DNA from: Coptis chinensis
Taxonomy: Eukaryota; Streptophyta; Magnoliopsida; Ranunculales; Ranunculaceae
Reading direction: 5' to 3'
NCBI GenBank assembly: GCA_015680905.1
Contig: CM027381.1
Span: forward strand, 55,370,501 to 55,434,500
DNA length: 64,000 nucleotides
The translations under genes and the position numbers were made by a program. How positions within the stretch are numbered: the first letter of the stretch is position 1; each line of letters begins with the position of its first letter. Positions 1 to 9,702 of this stretch are shown here, in pieces. The notes beneath the pieces were generated by a model. The model was not told the origin of the DNA. It searched no databases and was given only the letters and a program-made list of their open reading frames with translations.

Positions 1-69
1 ATTATTCACATAATTGGTCTAACGGTATGATTATTAAGGGGTTAAAACTACAGTTTTGGGCTCTTATCA
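1..69 (-). repeat. 3' LTR of element A, first 69 bases only
   Basis: On the minus strand this begins TGATAAGAGCCC directly after a polypurine tract, as expected for the start of a 3' LTR. It matches 11051-11119 except at position 25 (g here, a there). The rest of the LTR lies to the left of the window. Confidence 0.9.
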
Positions 70-86
70 AACCACCCCTAAACAAA
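70..86 (-). other. Polypurine tract of element A (plus-strand primer site)
   Basis: Read on the minus strand this is TTTGTTTAGGGGTGGTT, abutting the TGATAAG start of the LTR. Element B has TGTTTGGGGGTGGTT in the same place. Plus-strand DNA synthesis of LTR retrotransposons starts at such a tract. Confidence 0.8.
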
Positions 87-205
87 GATTTTGCTTGTCC
101 TCAAGCAAATATGAGAAATTAGAATAAGTGACCAAAAATGGAGTTCTAACTACTCTCGTTTCACTGAGTCGCGATTGCATTGACCATATGCAACAAGGCC
201 TTAAA

Positions 206-226
206 CCACTAGGAATTCCCTAGTGG
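206..226 (-). other. Conserved palindrome in the 3' noncoding region of element A
   Basis: A 21-base near-perfect inverted repeat with arms CCACTAGG and CCTAGTGG. The same palindrome lies at the same distance before the polypurine tract in element C (16110-16130, perfect) and element B (36742-36762, one arm mismatched). It could form an RNA hairpin or a self-complementary dimer site. The function is not known to me. Confidence 0.7.
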
Positions 227-1674
227 ACGAAGTTATAGCCTCCTTGAGTTTTTCAGGTGAAGGTACTCACAAACTTCATCTATACTACAACGACTAAGAA
301 AATAAAACTATTGTTTCCTTATTCATGCTCAACTATCTATACATCTCTAGCAATTACATAAGAATAACCAGTCAAAACCCTAAGTTAATATATGCATAAT
401 AATCAATCATCTACAATAAACATATATACAATGAGTAGTACTTATCAAATGTTTAGGAGGTTTGTTCTCGAGAACTTCGAATAGCGTCCTTAAGTAGGTT
501 CTCACAATAATAGTCAAGAAACAACACTCGATTTTTTGCACTCAAGTTTAAGCTACTCCGGTGTACAGTGGGCACACTTTACCTTACAATCTCAATGACA
601 ACAAGGAAGCCGGGGTCGATCAAACACATCTGCCACTTACTATCACACTCACCTATTCCTAATTGAGCTAGAGGTCTTTATTAGGTATTACGGGGATTAG
701 GAGGTGGTTTAAGAAGGAAGGAAATGGATATTCAAAAGGACAAGTCTGAGATAATAGAGTCTTCGTATTATGTAACTTAGAGAAAACCTTGTTATTTTCT
801 TTTGCTTCTATACTTTGTTTCCATCCTTAGCCATATTTTTCTTTTTCTTTTCTTTGGCTTTTGACTCCCTTTTATTCTATTTTTTTTTTTTTTTTTGGAG
901 TTTTTATTTTATTTCTATTTTTCTTTTCTTTGGATGGAAACTTCTTTTCTTTATTTTCTGAAGCAACTAACAATTTTTTTGTTTACACAGGTTTTTTTCT
1001 CTTCTTCTTTCTTCACTCATTCTATTCTCAGACTTATTCTAAATTGGGTAGGTTGATTTATTCTCTTTTTTTTTTTTTTTTATTTTGTTTTTGTTTTTGT
1101 AACAGGGTAAAGGAATTGTGGTTTATGGAAGGGCTAATGAAAGGCTCAGAGTGGCGACTAGCGGAAAATAATTCATAGGTTTGAATTTCTGGCTATATCG
1201 ATCCAAAGAGCGGCCTAAATTCTCACTTAGGATATGGTTTAGTGATCAAGCAAGTGGACGTGTGATTTCTCTATCCGGATTTTACTTCTCCCTTGTGTCA
1301 TTTCTCAAATGTTTCGCTCATATAAGGCTTTAGGCTATATTCTCCACAGGATTTGTAGAATAAGTACTCTAGCCTAGATTTCAGAAACTTCTTTGCTAAC
1401 AATCATAGATACTCATGTAATATATTTATAGATAGATGCAAAGATTATTACCTACGATTAACCTAAGTTTCTAACAATTATTACGATGCAAATGTGACTA
1501 TGTGAGACTTCTAGATTGTTAAAAGCATGGAGAAAGAAACAATACCAATATTCCTAAGTGTATAGCATGACTTATTTATTTATATTTTTTAAATTTTGAA
1601 ATTTTAACTAGAAAACAAATGCATATTATGTCTATCTATATCGTAACGGATGTCTTAATTACACGTGTTTCTAT
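227..1674 (-). other. Noncoding 3' region of element A
   Basis: This stretch holds no credible gene. It aligns by eye with 35340-36740 of element B and about 14960-16110 of element C, including a shared block around 600-690 (the GTGATAGTAAGTGG motif on the minus strand) and a T-rich tract at 880-1085 that is A-rich in the other copies. The 105-residue plus-strand ORF at 861-1178 is low-complexity Phe/Leu translation of poly-T and is not a gene. Confidence 0.75.
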
Positions 1675-1690
1675 GCCCCCAAAACAAAAG
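1675..1690 (-). other. Internal polypurine-tract-like motif, element A
   Basis: The minus strand reads CTTTTGTTTTGGGGGC, preceded by a TTTGAGGACAAAGC block like the one before the terminal tract (TTGAGGACAAGC). The equivalent internal motif in element B is at 35325-35338, with a shared ATAGAAAC just downstream. It marks the left border of an ORF module absent from B. Confidence 0.6.
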
Positions 1691-2278
1691 CATGCTTTGT
1701 CCTCAAAGCATTTAAATAAAGAGGGTAGGAAAAATACCATTGAAAACGCGTGAAATTCGGGAACATCTGCAAAACAAAGTTAGAACGCGTACTAATATAG
1801 GAAATAAAAACCGACACAACTCTATAAGAGTTCTACCCATTATGGGGTTAACATAATTAAATTGCTTGGGACATAGCGGACACTAACAGAACTAAAACTT
1901 ACCTCCACTCCGTTGTTATCGTCATCTTCGTCATCCTCTACTTCTATAAAGAAGTGAGGTTCCTTCAGCGATCCTGCCATGCTATGATAATTTGCCGGGC
2001 TTCACGCCATTTATCATCTATGGTTGCTAACCTATTAAGTGCCACTTGTCCGATGGGGTGTAGGGTGCAACCTGGTGAGGTTGTATCCGCCACCCATGCC
2101 AAGTCATTGCACGGAAAGATCGAATAATACTATTGGTGGGTCGCGACCGTGTCTACCTTAATCCAATCCCGGAAGCGTGTACAAAAACGGGGAAAGAAAC
2201 ATAGCATAATACGTGAAATTAGAGCGGGCATAAGAAGTTACTTATGCCTCATGGTATGGGCTCGTGCTAAACTAGACA

Positions 2279-2846
2279 TCAAAGTCTGGGAAGGTCATAG
2301 AACCGGCGTCCATTGGCTAAAGCAAGGAAAGCGCTGCAAGTGGCGTCATTCACGCAGGAAGAAAAACGCCATTCCCCTAAAATGTTTAGCATAATCCAAA
2401 ACATAACAGTTCCTATGTTCATGGACAGGGCTACCAAGGCAACGTTATAGTCCCCTTGGTCCTCAATCTGAAAAAATGCACGCCCATAAGCCTCGTGCAA
2501 AGACTCATAAGTATAGACATGCATATTATCGAATCTAATAGCACCATGGGTCTTGTATCTTAGCGGGCATAGCAAGTCCAAGAACAAATGCTAGCAAGAA
2601 CACGGTAATTTCCATTGGTTCATCGTCAATGGTGATGGAGAACACTTGTTCTCCATCCGGTCTCTCAAAGAAAATGCAGTTATTATAAAAATAAGATGCA
2701 AGTGCTGGAGAATAAAGTTCAGCCGGCCTTACCATAAGAGGGTCCCAGCCAACATATGTGATCACCTCGCGAAACCAAGCACCGTAAGTAGTGCTTTGGA
2801 ACAAATCTTCGAAAGACTGTTCCGGTATCAATATTGGAGATGTCAT
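2279..2846 (-). pseudogene. Extra ORF module 1 of element A (ATHILA ORF / plant transposon-protein-like), frameshifted
   Basis: Two overlapping minus-strand frames (2846-2535 and 2587-2279) form one broken ORF. The first frame contains PEQSFEDLF, GWDPL and YSPALASYFYN. The plus-strand ORF of element C at 14568 has PEQNFQDLF, GWEPL and YSPSLTLSFYN at the same spacing, so they are homologous. Extra ORFs of this kind between pol and the 3' LTR are known in plant Ty3/gypsy elements (ATHILA ORF-1 and 'putative plant transposon protein' families). The function is unknown. The frame change lies near 2535-2587. No start or stop is preserved well enough to define the native ends. It lies between PPT-like motifs at 1675 and 3489. 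Confidence 0.65.
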
Positions 2847-3488
2847 CTCAAAATTACGCTTTGGAATAGCTGCGAATGATCCGGATACTACGCTAAAAAC
2901 TGGAAAATTTCTGGTCCGGAGAAGTCGCGCGGCGTGGCGCCATTAACTTAGAGGCGTGGCGCTCTTTTTTTTGATTTCGGTAACTTAGCTGGTCGCGCTT
3001 TGACTTGTAGCGAAGGGCCTCGACCAAATTTTTCTCGACAGAATTGTAGTGCGCCATGGCGCCAACAAGGGGAGGGCGGGCTCGAAGTTGCAGATTTGCA
3101 AAATGGAGTCGAAACGCGGGGAATCGCGGGTGTGTGAAGGGTGAGTGATGGAGTTTAGGTGTAGTGTGAGTTGTGAGGGTAGTTTGTATCAAGTTTATAT
3201 AGGTTTAAAGTTGCTAGAATGGATCGGAAAGTTGCCAAAACTAATTACGGCAGTTTCGGAAATCCTAAAATTTCCAAACTCGAAAACGGAAACAACTCAT
3301 ATCCTGGATTCTGATTCAAACCCAGTATCTCTTATTTGGATTTTATGATTGAATGTACCTATTTAATCTAGATTTCATCCTACAATGATTCTCAATCATA
3401 GATAGGCCTAAACTCCATATTTTCACCTTACTCCACAGTAAATTCTAACACTAGGGTTTTTTTATAAAAAATACAGCTTGACATAATC
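2847..3488 (-). other. Spacer upstream of ORF module 1
   Basis: No supported gene. It includes a GC-richer segment (2900-3150) with GCGCGGCGTGGCGCC-like repeats and a short open frame on the minus strand with low-complexity translation. It probably represents the leader of the module. Confidence 0.4.
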
Positions 3489-3505
3489 AAACCACCCCCA
3501 AACAA
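3489..3505 (-). other. Internal polypurine-tract-like motif between ORF modules, element A
   Basis: The minus strand reads TTGTTTGGGGGTGGTTT and is followed by GATTATG, which resembles the tract-to-LTR junction GGTTTGATAAG. It separates the two ORF modules of this element. Confidence 0.6.
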
Positions 3506-3856
3506 GTTGGGAAGGTGGGGTCAATATGAAACAAGCACACAAACTGAAAATAACCCCTTATATTAAAATTTTCATTCGGAGGTCCTTTCACTTACAAAAT
3601 TCAAATTACGGAAATAAAAGTTACATTACAATAAAAACAACAAAAGTAAATAAAACAACAACTTATAAAACAAAAATAACTACGACTATCATTCCTCATC
3701 CTCTCTAAACACCTCGCGGTGGGTGGAGGGCACGATCTCTAGTGGTGGCTCACGGGCTCGGAAGGTCCAGCGAAGAAATGCGTCCTTCGTCCGACGGCGC
3801 TCATGCCTCGTAAATTTTGTGTCCTCGAGGCAGAGTCGTATGAGGTGGGAAGCGTG

Positions 3857-4833
3857 CTAGCATATCCACTCTAAACCGGGCTGGGCTTCCATCTCACCGA
3901 CCCGCTGCTCCCATCTCTCATCCTCCCTCCGGGTGCGGATCTCGAAGTTGTGGTGAATGGTCGCCTGTCGAGTCCGGAGGTCCGCAGAGAGTGTTGAGTG
4001 AACGATGCCCCTATGTAGCATAATAATCATGCGCCAAAGATCAGACCAACACCTCTGGAAGGCATCCGTATCAAAGCAAGTCCCATCCTCCTCATCCTCC
4101 TCCGAATCATCCTGCTGTCCCCCAGCCTCCTCTTCTTCTTCCTCTCTATCCTCAGCCCTCAACCAAACTTGTTGGACACACTCCCTATAGATGCGCGGGT
4201 TCCGGTGCAGGGTAATGTAAATCCTCTCAGATGCCGGAGTTGCCTTCATCTTCAGCATGATCTTAGTGATAAGCACACGGGGAAGAGGTGCCAAAGACCT
4301 TCGAACCCCCGATCATGTTCGGCAAAAACTCCGGGATACTGAAATCATACTTCGCTCTGGAGTACCCCAGGAGGGCGTGGAGGCAGTCGGACCGATGTCA
4401 TCGACCTTGTCCTTGCCTAGGACATTCGACCAATCCACGAGAAAGCCGGTTGGTTGGTCCCGAGGAAGCTTTGGCGAACACAATGGGAGTTTGGATTGTA
4501 GCTCCCATTGATGGCGATAATGCCCATCAAGGGCTCAACCGAATCAAACCGAGGATCCCGTAAAGTGGCATCCAGATTGATTCTAGGCGGAATGCCTAGA
4601 ATCTCAGCCAACAGTCCCGTAGTCAACTCCCTCCTCTTCTTCTTGACCATCACAAAAATCCTACTCCCCTCCAACTCCCTAGTGTTGTAGAATCGTCGGA
4701 CCAAGTCTTCGTGGTAGAAGTCCTCGTCGAAAGTACCGAGACTATTCCAGTCTCTACTAGCCATTTCATCACCGTAAAGCGGCGAAATGGTCGGTGATGA
4801 AAACTTGCTCGGTATGATTCGGCGTTGAGCCAT
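3857..4833 (-). pseudogene. Extra ORF module 2 of element A (ATHILA ORF / plant transposon-protein-like), frameshifted
   Basis: Minus-strand frames 4833-4417 and 4294-3857 read as one ORF broken around 4300-4417. The first part has RRFYNT, then LLAEILGIPP, then NPNSHC. Element C's ORF at 14568-14957 has FYNYM, VVSGVLGIPQ and NPKSHC in the same order, so the two are homologous and this copy covers more of the domain than module 1. The second part carries the carboxy-terminal half, with an acidic run (EEEEEE, EEDEED) and a charged tail. Length across the break is about 320 residues. The start at 4833 is the first Met of the frame. The role is unknown. The family sits in a place where some Athila elements carry an env-like or extra ORF. 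Confidence 0.65.
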
Positions 4834-5522
4834 CTAGTTTTGGAATGGGTGAGGGTTGAAATGTGATGTGGTGGTGGTGGTTTAACTTCGACCGATTTTA
4901 AGAACATGGTGGTGGTGGTGGAGGTGGTGGTAGCGGCAAAGCACCAAATTTTGTAAATTTTGGTGGGTTTTGGTGGTTGAAATCGGGTGGTGGTGTTTGT
5001 GGTGGTTGGTGTTTGAAGTCGATTTGGGGTTGGGATTTGATTTTTTGGCGTGGGTTTATGGTATTTCTTTTTAATTTTTATTTTTCTAGGTTTTGAGCTT
5101 GTTAATGGCGGTGGAAGATGGAAGAACGATGAACTGTTGCTAAAAAAGGTAAGAGCGTGGCCTTCTCCTCCATGGCTGGTGGTGAAGGTTGGCCCAAGCC
5201 CAAAATCGAAATTTTTGATTTTTTTTTTTTTTTTCGCGAATTTCAAATCAAAATTCCCGCTTCGTTACCGGTCCGATTTTTGCGAATGAAATATAGAAAT
5301 GATCAGGAGAGAATTTCCTATCCAATGATCCATAAAACACTCTATTCCGACTTCAGATGACATACGTGATAGTGGAAAACGCCCGAAATGCGTGCATGAC
5401 GTAAGTTATCTTGACGAATGAAATCTAAATTAATAGATTATGTCAATCCAAATCGTAATACAATAAAACGGCCTAAGCAACTCTAATGGGACATAAAACA
5501 TTTAGAATGCGGAAACATGAAC
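4834..5522 (-). other. Spacer upstream of ORF module 2
   Basis: No supported gene. It contains a GGT-rich purine/pyrimidine-skewed stretch (4860-5030) and a short poly-T at 5219-5234. Frames that run through it translate to low-complexity Thr/Pro/Lys sequence. Confidence 0.45.
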
Positions 5523-5540
5523 ACCCACCCCCCAAACAAA
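5523..5540 (-). other. Internal polypurine-tract-like motif after the gag-protease unit, element A
   Basis: The minus strand reads TTTGTTTGGGGGGTGGGT. Element B has TTTTGTTTGGGGGTGG at 35092-35107, at the same position just after the conserved peptide. The motif therefore predates the split of the two copies. Confidence 0.6.
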
Positions 5541-5883
5541 TTTTTTGTGAAGCTTCAAAATTTGTTTTTAGCGATGGGTCTTTTTAAAGTCGATTCGAGA
5601 CTTCCTAGATTACTATGTTTTTTTATTTTTATTTTTTTATTTTAGTTTTAGAAGGAAAAACAATAAGCAATAATGACATAATTCACACCATAGAGAAACA
5701 TGACTAAAAAATCCAAGAAAACATGCAAGAGTGGAAAACGTGAATTATGTGAACCGTGGACTTAGGATCCGGTACTTACAGCCACACACTCCATAGGGAG
5801 GGCCCGGTTACCTTAATGGTGCACTCACCAATATATTGGAATGAAAGGAAATGCACCAACACAGAAATTTGAGTCGTTTATAG

Positions 5884-6030
5884 TCAGATACTCAAGACTT
5901 TATCTAAAACATATGTATGAACATGCAGTTGATCATATATCAACAACCGAAATAGTTGTGGATCATTCCATAAATAAATATCACGAAGAAAACATATCCA
6001 AACACAATCAAACACCAAGATTTCCTACGA
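5884..6030 (-). pseudogene. Conserved peptide at the end of the gag-protease unit, element A
   Basis: The minus strand encodes KSWCLIVFG and, after a frame change, LWNDPQLFRLLIYDQLH before a stop at 5884-5886. Element B has KSWCLILFG followed by LWKDPQLFRLLMYGKLH in its 34764-34985 frame. Most nucleotide differences in the matched codons are conservative at the protein level, which suggests the segment was under coding selection. It lies where reverse transcriptase would normally begin. I do not recognise the peptide and assign no function. Confidence 0.55.
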
Positions 6031-6038
6031 CCACGACC

Positions 6039-7336
6039 CTAGTGGAATCCAAAGCGAAGTTGGATAACCCTATTGTGTAACCTATCATGCACCTTCTTTT
6101 TCATTTTTGAATGAGTGGGTGTTCTAGTAAATAAGTGTGGAAAAGTGAATGGTTGTGGAGAATATGGTGGATATGGATAAGTTGTAGGAAGACAGCTTGT
6201 ACACAATGAGGATGTGGTTTTAGCATCGAACTCATTCATTGTGTGTGTAGGGACTGTCTCAATTCTGAAAATGAAGGTGTCAAATAGGTTGTCCTTCTGA
6301 AGTATCCGTTTGCTAGGAGGATTTAAAAAATTATGAAGCACAGGAGAAACAAGAGGCTCGAGTGCAAACTCGAGGTTCCTTTGAAAGGGTGGAAGGAGGG
6401 GAATCGAGGTGGATGTTGTGCAAGTTAGTTCTTGATAGGGTGAATTGTCACCTACTCGAAGAAACTCATCAAATTCCTCATCAAGATTGGTCATATCCAC
6501 ATTACTATGGTAGTCCTCTACATCTTTGAGAAAGTTATCTATCCCGTCCTCATCAATAATATGTGTATCGACTAGTGTAGGAATGAAAATGTTGGAGTCG
6601 ACTTTCCAAAGGAAAGAATTTTCGCATATGACTATCGAGGAACGTGTTGTTGAATAATCTCGAGCAAAGCTCTCGATCATGCTAACCTCTCCATCCATAG
6701 CGAATCGAATCGGCTTGTGTCCTTGTTTTAAAAACATTGACTTCAATGACAAGATGGCCAAAAGACATGGACATTGAACCATCACGGCAATTAATGGCGC
6801 ATTGGCGGGTTGCCAAGAAAGGACGCCCTAGAATGATCGGGACAGAGTCGTTAGCGACTTCTGTATCGAGGACTACAAAATCAGCCGGATAGTAGAAATC
6901 CTGCACTTTTACCAACACATTTTCGACTACACCCTTAGGGTACTTAATAGACCGATCAGCTAATTGCAACGTCATTTTAGTGGGTTGCATTTTGTCTAGA
7001 CCTATTTGTCTATACAAATAAAATGGGAGTAAGTTAACACTAGCCCCCAGGTCTAATAACGCGGTCGTCGTATAGGAATCTCCTAAGGTGCATTTGCAAG
7101 TGGGGGCGACCCGGGGTCCTTGTACTTAACAATTCCATTATGTTGGATAAGGTTGGGAATTGTTCTGATAAAAAGGCGTCTTTTGGTATATTTGTCTTAC
7201 GCCTAGTAGTACACAATTCCTTAAGAAACTTAGCATGGTGTGGTAGCTTTTTTATAGCTTCGAGGAAAGGAAGGTTTATAGTTAGATTCTTGAAAACGTC
7301 CCTAATCTCCTCGTAAGTTGTATCTCTAGTTAACAT
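6039..7336 (-). pseudogene. Aspartic protease and linker of element A (pol amino part only)
   Basis: Three minus-strand frames cover this. The first (7336-7040) has the pre-protease block IRDVFKNLTINLPFLEAIKKLPHHAKFLKELC, typical of Athila gag-pol. Continuous codons just downstream give LLDLGASVNLLPFYLYRQIGL, where DLGAS is the retropepsin active-site motif. The frame at 7017-6682 continues with SVPIILGRPFLAT, the conserved flap/carboxy part of the protease. The frame at 6785-6039 is an acidic linker with DEEFDEFL. Element B has the same parts at 33675-34754. Frameshifts near 7040-7140 and 6700-6780 break the ORF. In autonomous elements reverse transcriptase would follow, and here it is absent. 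Confidence 0.8.
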
Positions 7337-7481
7337 GGCTAATTTTTGTGGAAACGGTGGTTTCTGTCTATATTTAGCAATGGTATCACCTGGATGTTTA
7401 ACCGTGGCTTTCTGTTTCTTAGGTTGTGTTGTAAGCGGGTACCTCTACGGTGGTAGGCTCTTGGTTTCTATTTCGCATTAT

Positions 7482-8966
7482 CTAGTAAAATAGCGGTGTA
7501 GGGACTCTTGGTGGGGTAACTATAGGCATAGTTACTTTGTTATCAACCACTCTGCTTAAGCGGAGAGTGGTGATGGCATTTATCTCACCTACATTTTCAT
7601 ATTCATTACTAGTATTATCGGTGACCTCAAAGGCTGTGTTTGTTGTTTTAGGATTAGGTATTGCGTTACACGGAAACACACCTTTGGGTTGGGCTTTATC
7701 TTGAGCCAATTGTTGGGTTAAATTATTTACGGATTGTAGAAATTTGTTGGTTGGATTGAGCCATGGTTTGGAAAAGTTTTTGGCTCACTTGTATAAAGGT
7801 GTCTAGACGATCGGTTGTGTGGGTGTAGTGGTCACGGGTGGTGGTATTCTTGGAACTATTTCCGTGAATTATTTATTGGTGGATTTTGATAGTTATTATT
7901 TACGGAACGATACCTCTATTAGCATTATAATTATTATAATTACCTTGACCTTGTGCTTGACCTTGTCGAGGGTTGCACTTGGTTGTTATAATTATTAAAA
8001 TTACCCCGACTCGCCCCTTGTCGTGAGTGGAGCTTGGTTAAAGGCGTGCGTTGGCCTAACATATTGATTATTGTACCCTTGAGGTGTGACTTGTTGGTTA
8101 TTCCTCCAACCGAAGTTGGGATTTTGTCTCCAAGGGCGTTAGGTTCACTATTAATGGAACAAGCCTGTTCATAGGCTATAGGGCGATGTGAATCGGGATG
8201 CTCGGGACTCAACCGTAAACTACATGGATTTGAATTTACATTCATGACGGGATTGGCTTTTGTTGTACAGAAATGGCATCTACCTTTTAGTGAGGGATTC
8301 AATTAGAGTTTTAAGCTCAGGATCTGATTTAACCTCAAACATCGGTAGCCTTTAGCGTGGAAGAAGAACTAAGCCGGAGCGGGGATATCATCACTACCCC
8401 CGGTTGTTATTTCGCTTTAGTTTGATCCTCTAAAAATTTATAAGCCTCGAGGCTCCTTTACTTAAGAAACTACCCCCATTCATTATGTCTAGGACTTCTT
8501 TATGGTGATGTTGAAGTCCTTTGAAAAAGGCACGAACTAACGTGTCTTTTTGCTAAGTTATGGTGTGGACACTCTATAAGCGGATCGGTGAAACGATTCC
8601 AAGCCTCGAAAATGATTCATGAGGATTTTGTCGAAAGAAATGAATCTTGGAAAGCATCTCATCCGTCTTTAGGGGTGGGTAAAATGTTCCATAAACAATT
8701 TGAACAAGTTTAGCCCACGAGTCCACGAATTAGGGCTTTAGCTTAATTAACCAAACACCGCCTTTATCGGCTAAGGTGAAAGGGAATACCCTTAATTTAA
8801 TTTGTTCGAACCAACCGTAGGATGGTGGAATGTTTAAGGACTTGTTCAATCCTACGCGATGTATCTTTGGTAAAGGTTTTTCATGGTCTAAACCATGAAA
8901 AGCGGGTAACAAATTAAAATATTTGGAGGGATTTGAAATCCCGGTGGGTCTGCTAGAATGATGCAA
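7482..8966 (-). pseudogene. gag of element A, degraded
   Basis: The minus-strand frame 8966-8730 contains NLLPAFHGLDHEKPL and LRVFPFTLADKGGVWL, the start of the retrotransposon gag domain. It matches element B's NLLPVFHGLDHEKPY and LRVFSFTLADKAASWL (32170-32350). The frame at 8302-7940 has Cys and His residues (CHFCTT, then a GNFNNYNN-rich tail) from the nucleic-acid-binding end. The frame at 7709-7482 has AIPNPKTTNTAFE and RVVDNKVTM, the gag-protease junction block also present in B. Gag would form the particle coat and bind element RNA. Several frameshifts and stops separate these pieces. The native start is probably near 9100 but is not preserved clearly. Confidence 0.72.
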
Positions 8967-9685
8967 GATTTGGGGCTATCGCTCAAGGCTTTGTAGAAGT
9001 CCGAGAGAGGAGTCTCTCTTTCTTCCCCATTATATCGGTGGTGTGTGTGGAATAGTAGCTAGAGGTGTAGTTTGTGGTATACTAGATAGACTTGATTGTT
9101 GATGTTGTTGTGTATTTACGTTCGGTGTTTTTGTTCGGCCAGACCTTAATCTCATGCAAGGCTAAGTCGAGCTTAACTAAACATGCAACACTCCAAAAAC
9201 AATTACGATGTACTAGTATAAACCTCTAACGAGGAGATCGCGAGGTGTGGAAGAAAGGAATACGATTGCGTCCTTGCTTCGCTTATGAATAGCGTCTTGT
9301 GTACGCGTGTTCGGTGTATATAAGAGAGTAGAACACTGAAAACTTGACAACTCGAAGTTTGAATCAACCTGTGGAAATCCGGAAATTTCAGCTTGGCATG
9401 CCGCACGCTTCTATCTTTGTAGCCGAACACGCTTCTATGTAAATTCGAAAGTCCAAGTAACTTAGCGGTGGTCTCTCTTTGAAGCTGGTGGCGCTTCGGT
9501 GTATTGATCAAATTCGGTAACATATAGCGGGTTGCGCTCTTTTGAAGCGTGTGTATTATTTTCTCGCGAATTTTTCCAAAACTGAAAGCGGCAACCACGG
9601 TATGAATCAAACAAGGGTGGGTGGGTTTAATGGGACTTAAAATAACTACTTCTACAAAGAAAACAATGCTAAAGTGCAACTAAGA
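8967..9685 (-). other. Leader of element A between primer-binding site and gag
   Basis: No recognised gene. It contains GC-richer short repeats with CGCTTC, ACGCGTG and GGCGC steps, as in the leader of element B. The 158-residue minus-strand frame at 9679-9203 has no recognisable domain and is probably fortuitous. Confidence 0.5.
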
Positions 9686-9699
9686 TGGCAGCGGCGCCA
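9686..9699 (-). other. Primer-binding site of element A
   Basis: The minus strand reads TGGCGCCGCTGCCA three bases after the LTR end (TATCA AA). Plant tRNA-Asp would give TGGCGCCGTTGCCG, so the match is good but not perfect. Element B has the same 14-base variant. Confidence 0.75.
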
Positions 9700-9702
9700 T
9701 TT

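Noticed and set aside
861..1178. 105-residue plus-strand ORF rich in Phe and Leu
   Set aside because: It is translated poly-T in the noncoding 3' region of element A. The homologous region of B and C has no such frame.
9203..9679. 158-residue minus-strand ORF in the leader of element A
   Set aside because: No recognisable domain, it overlaps the region next to the primer site, and it has no counterpart in element B.
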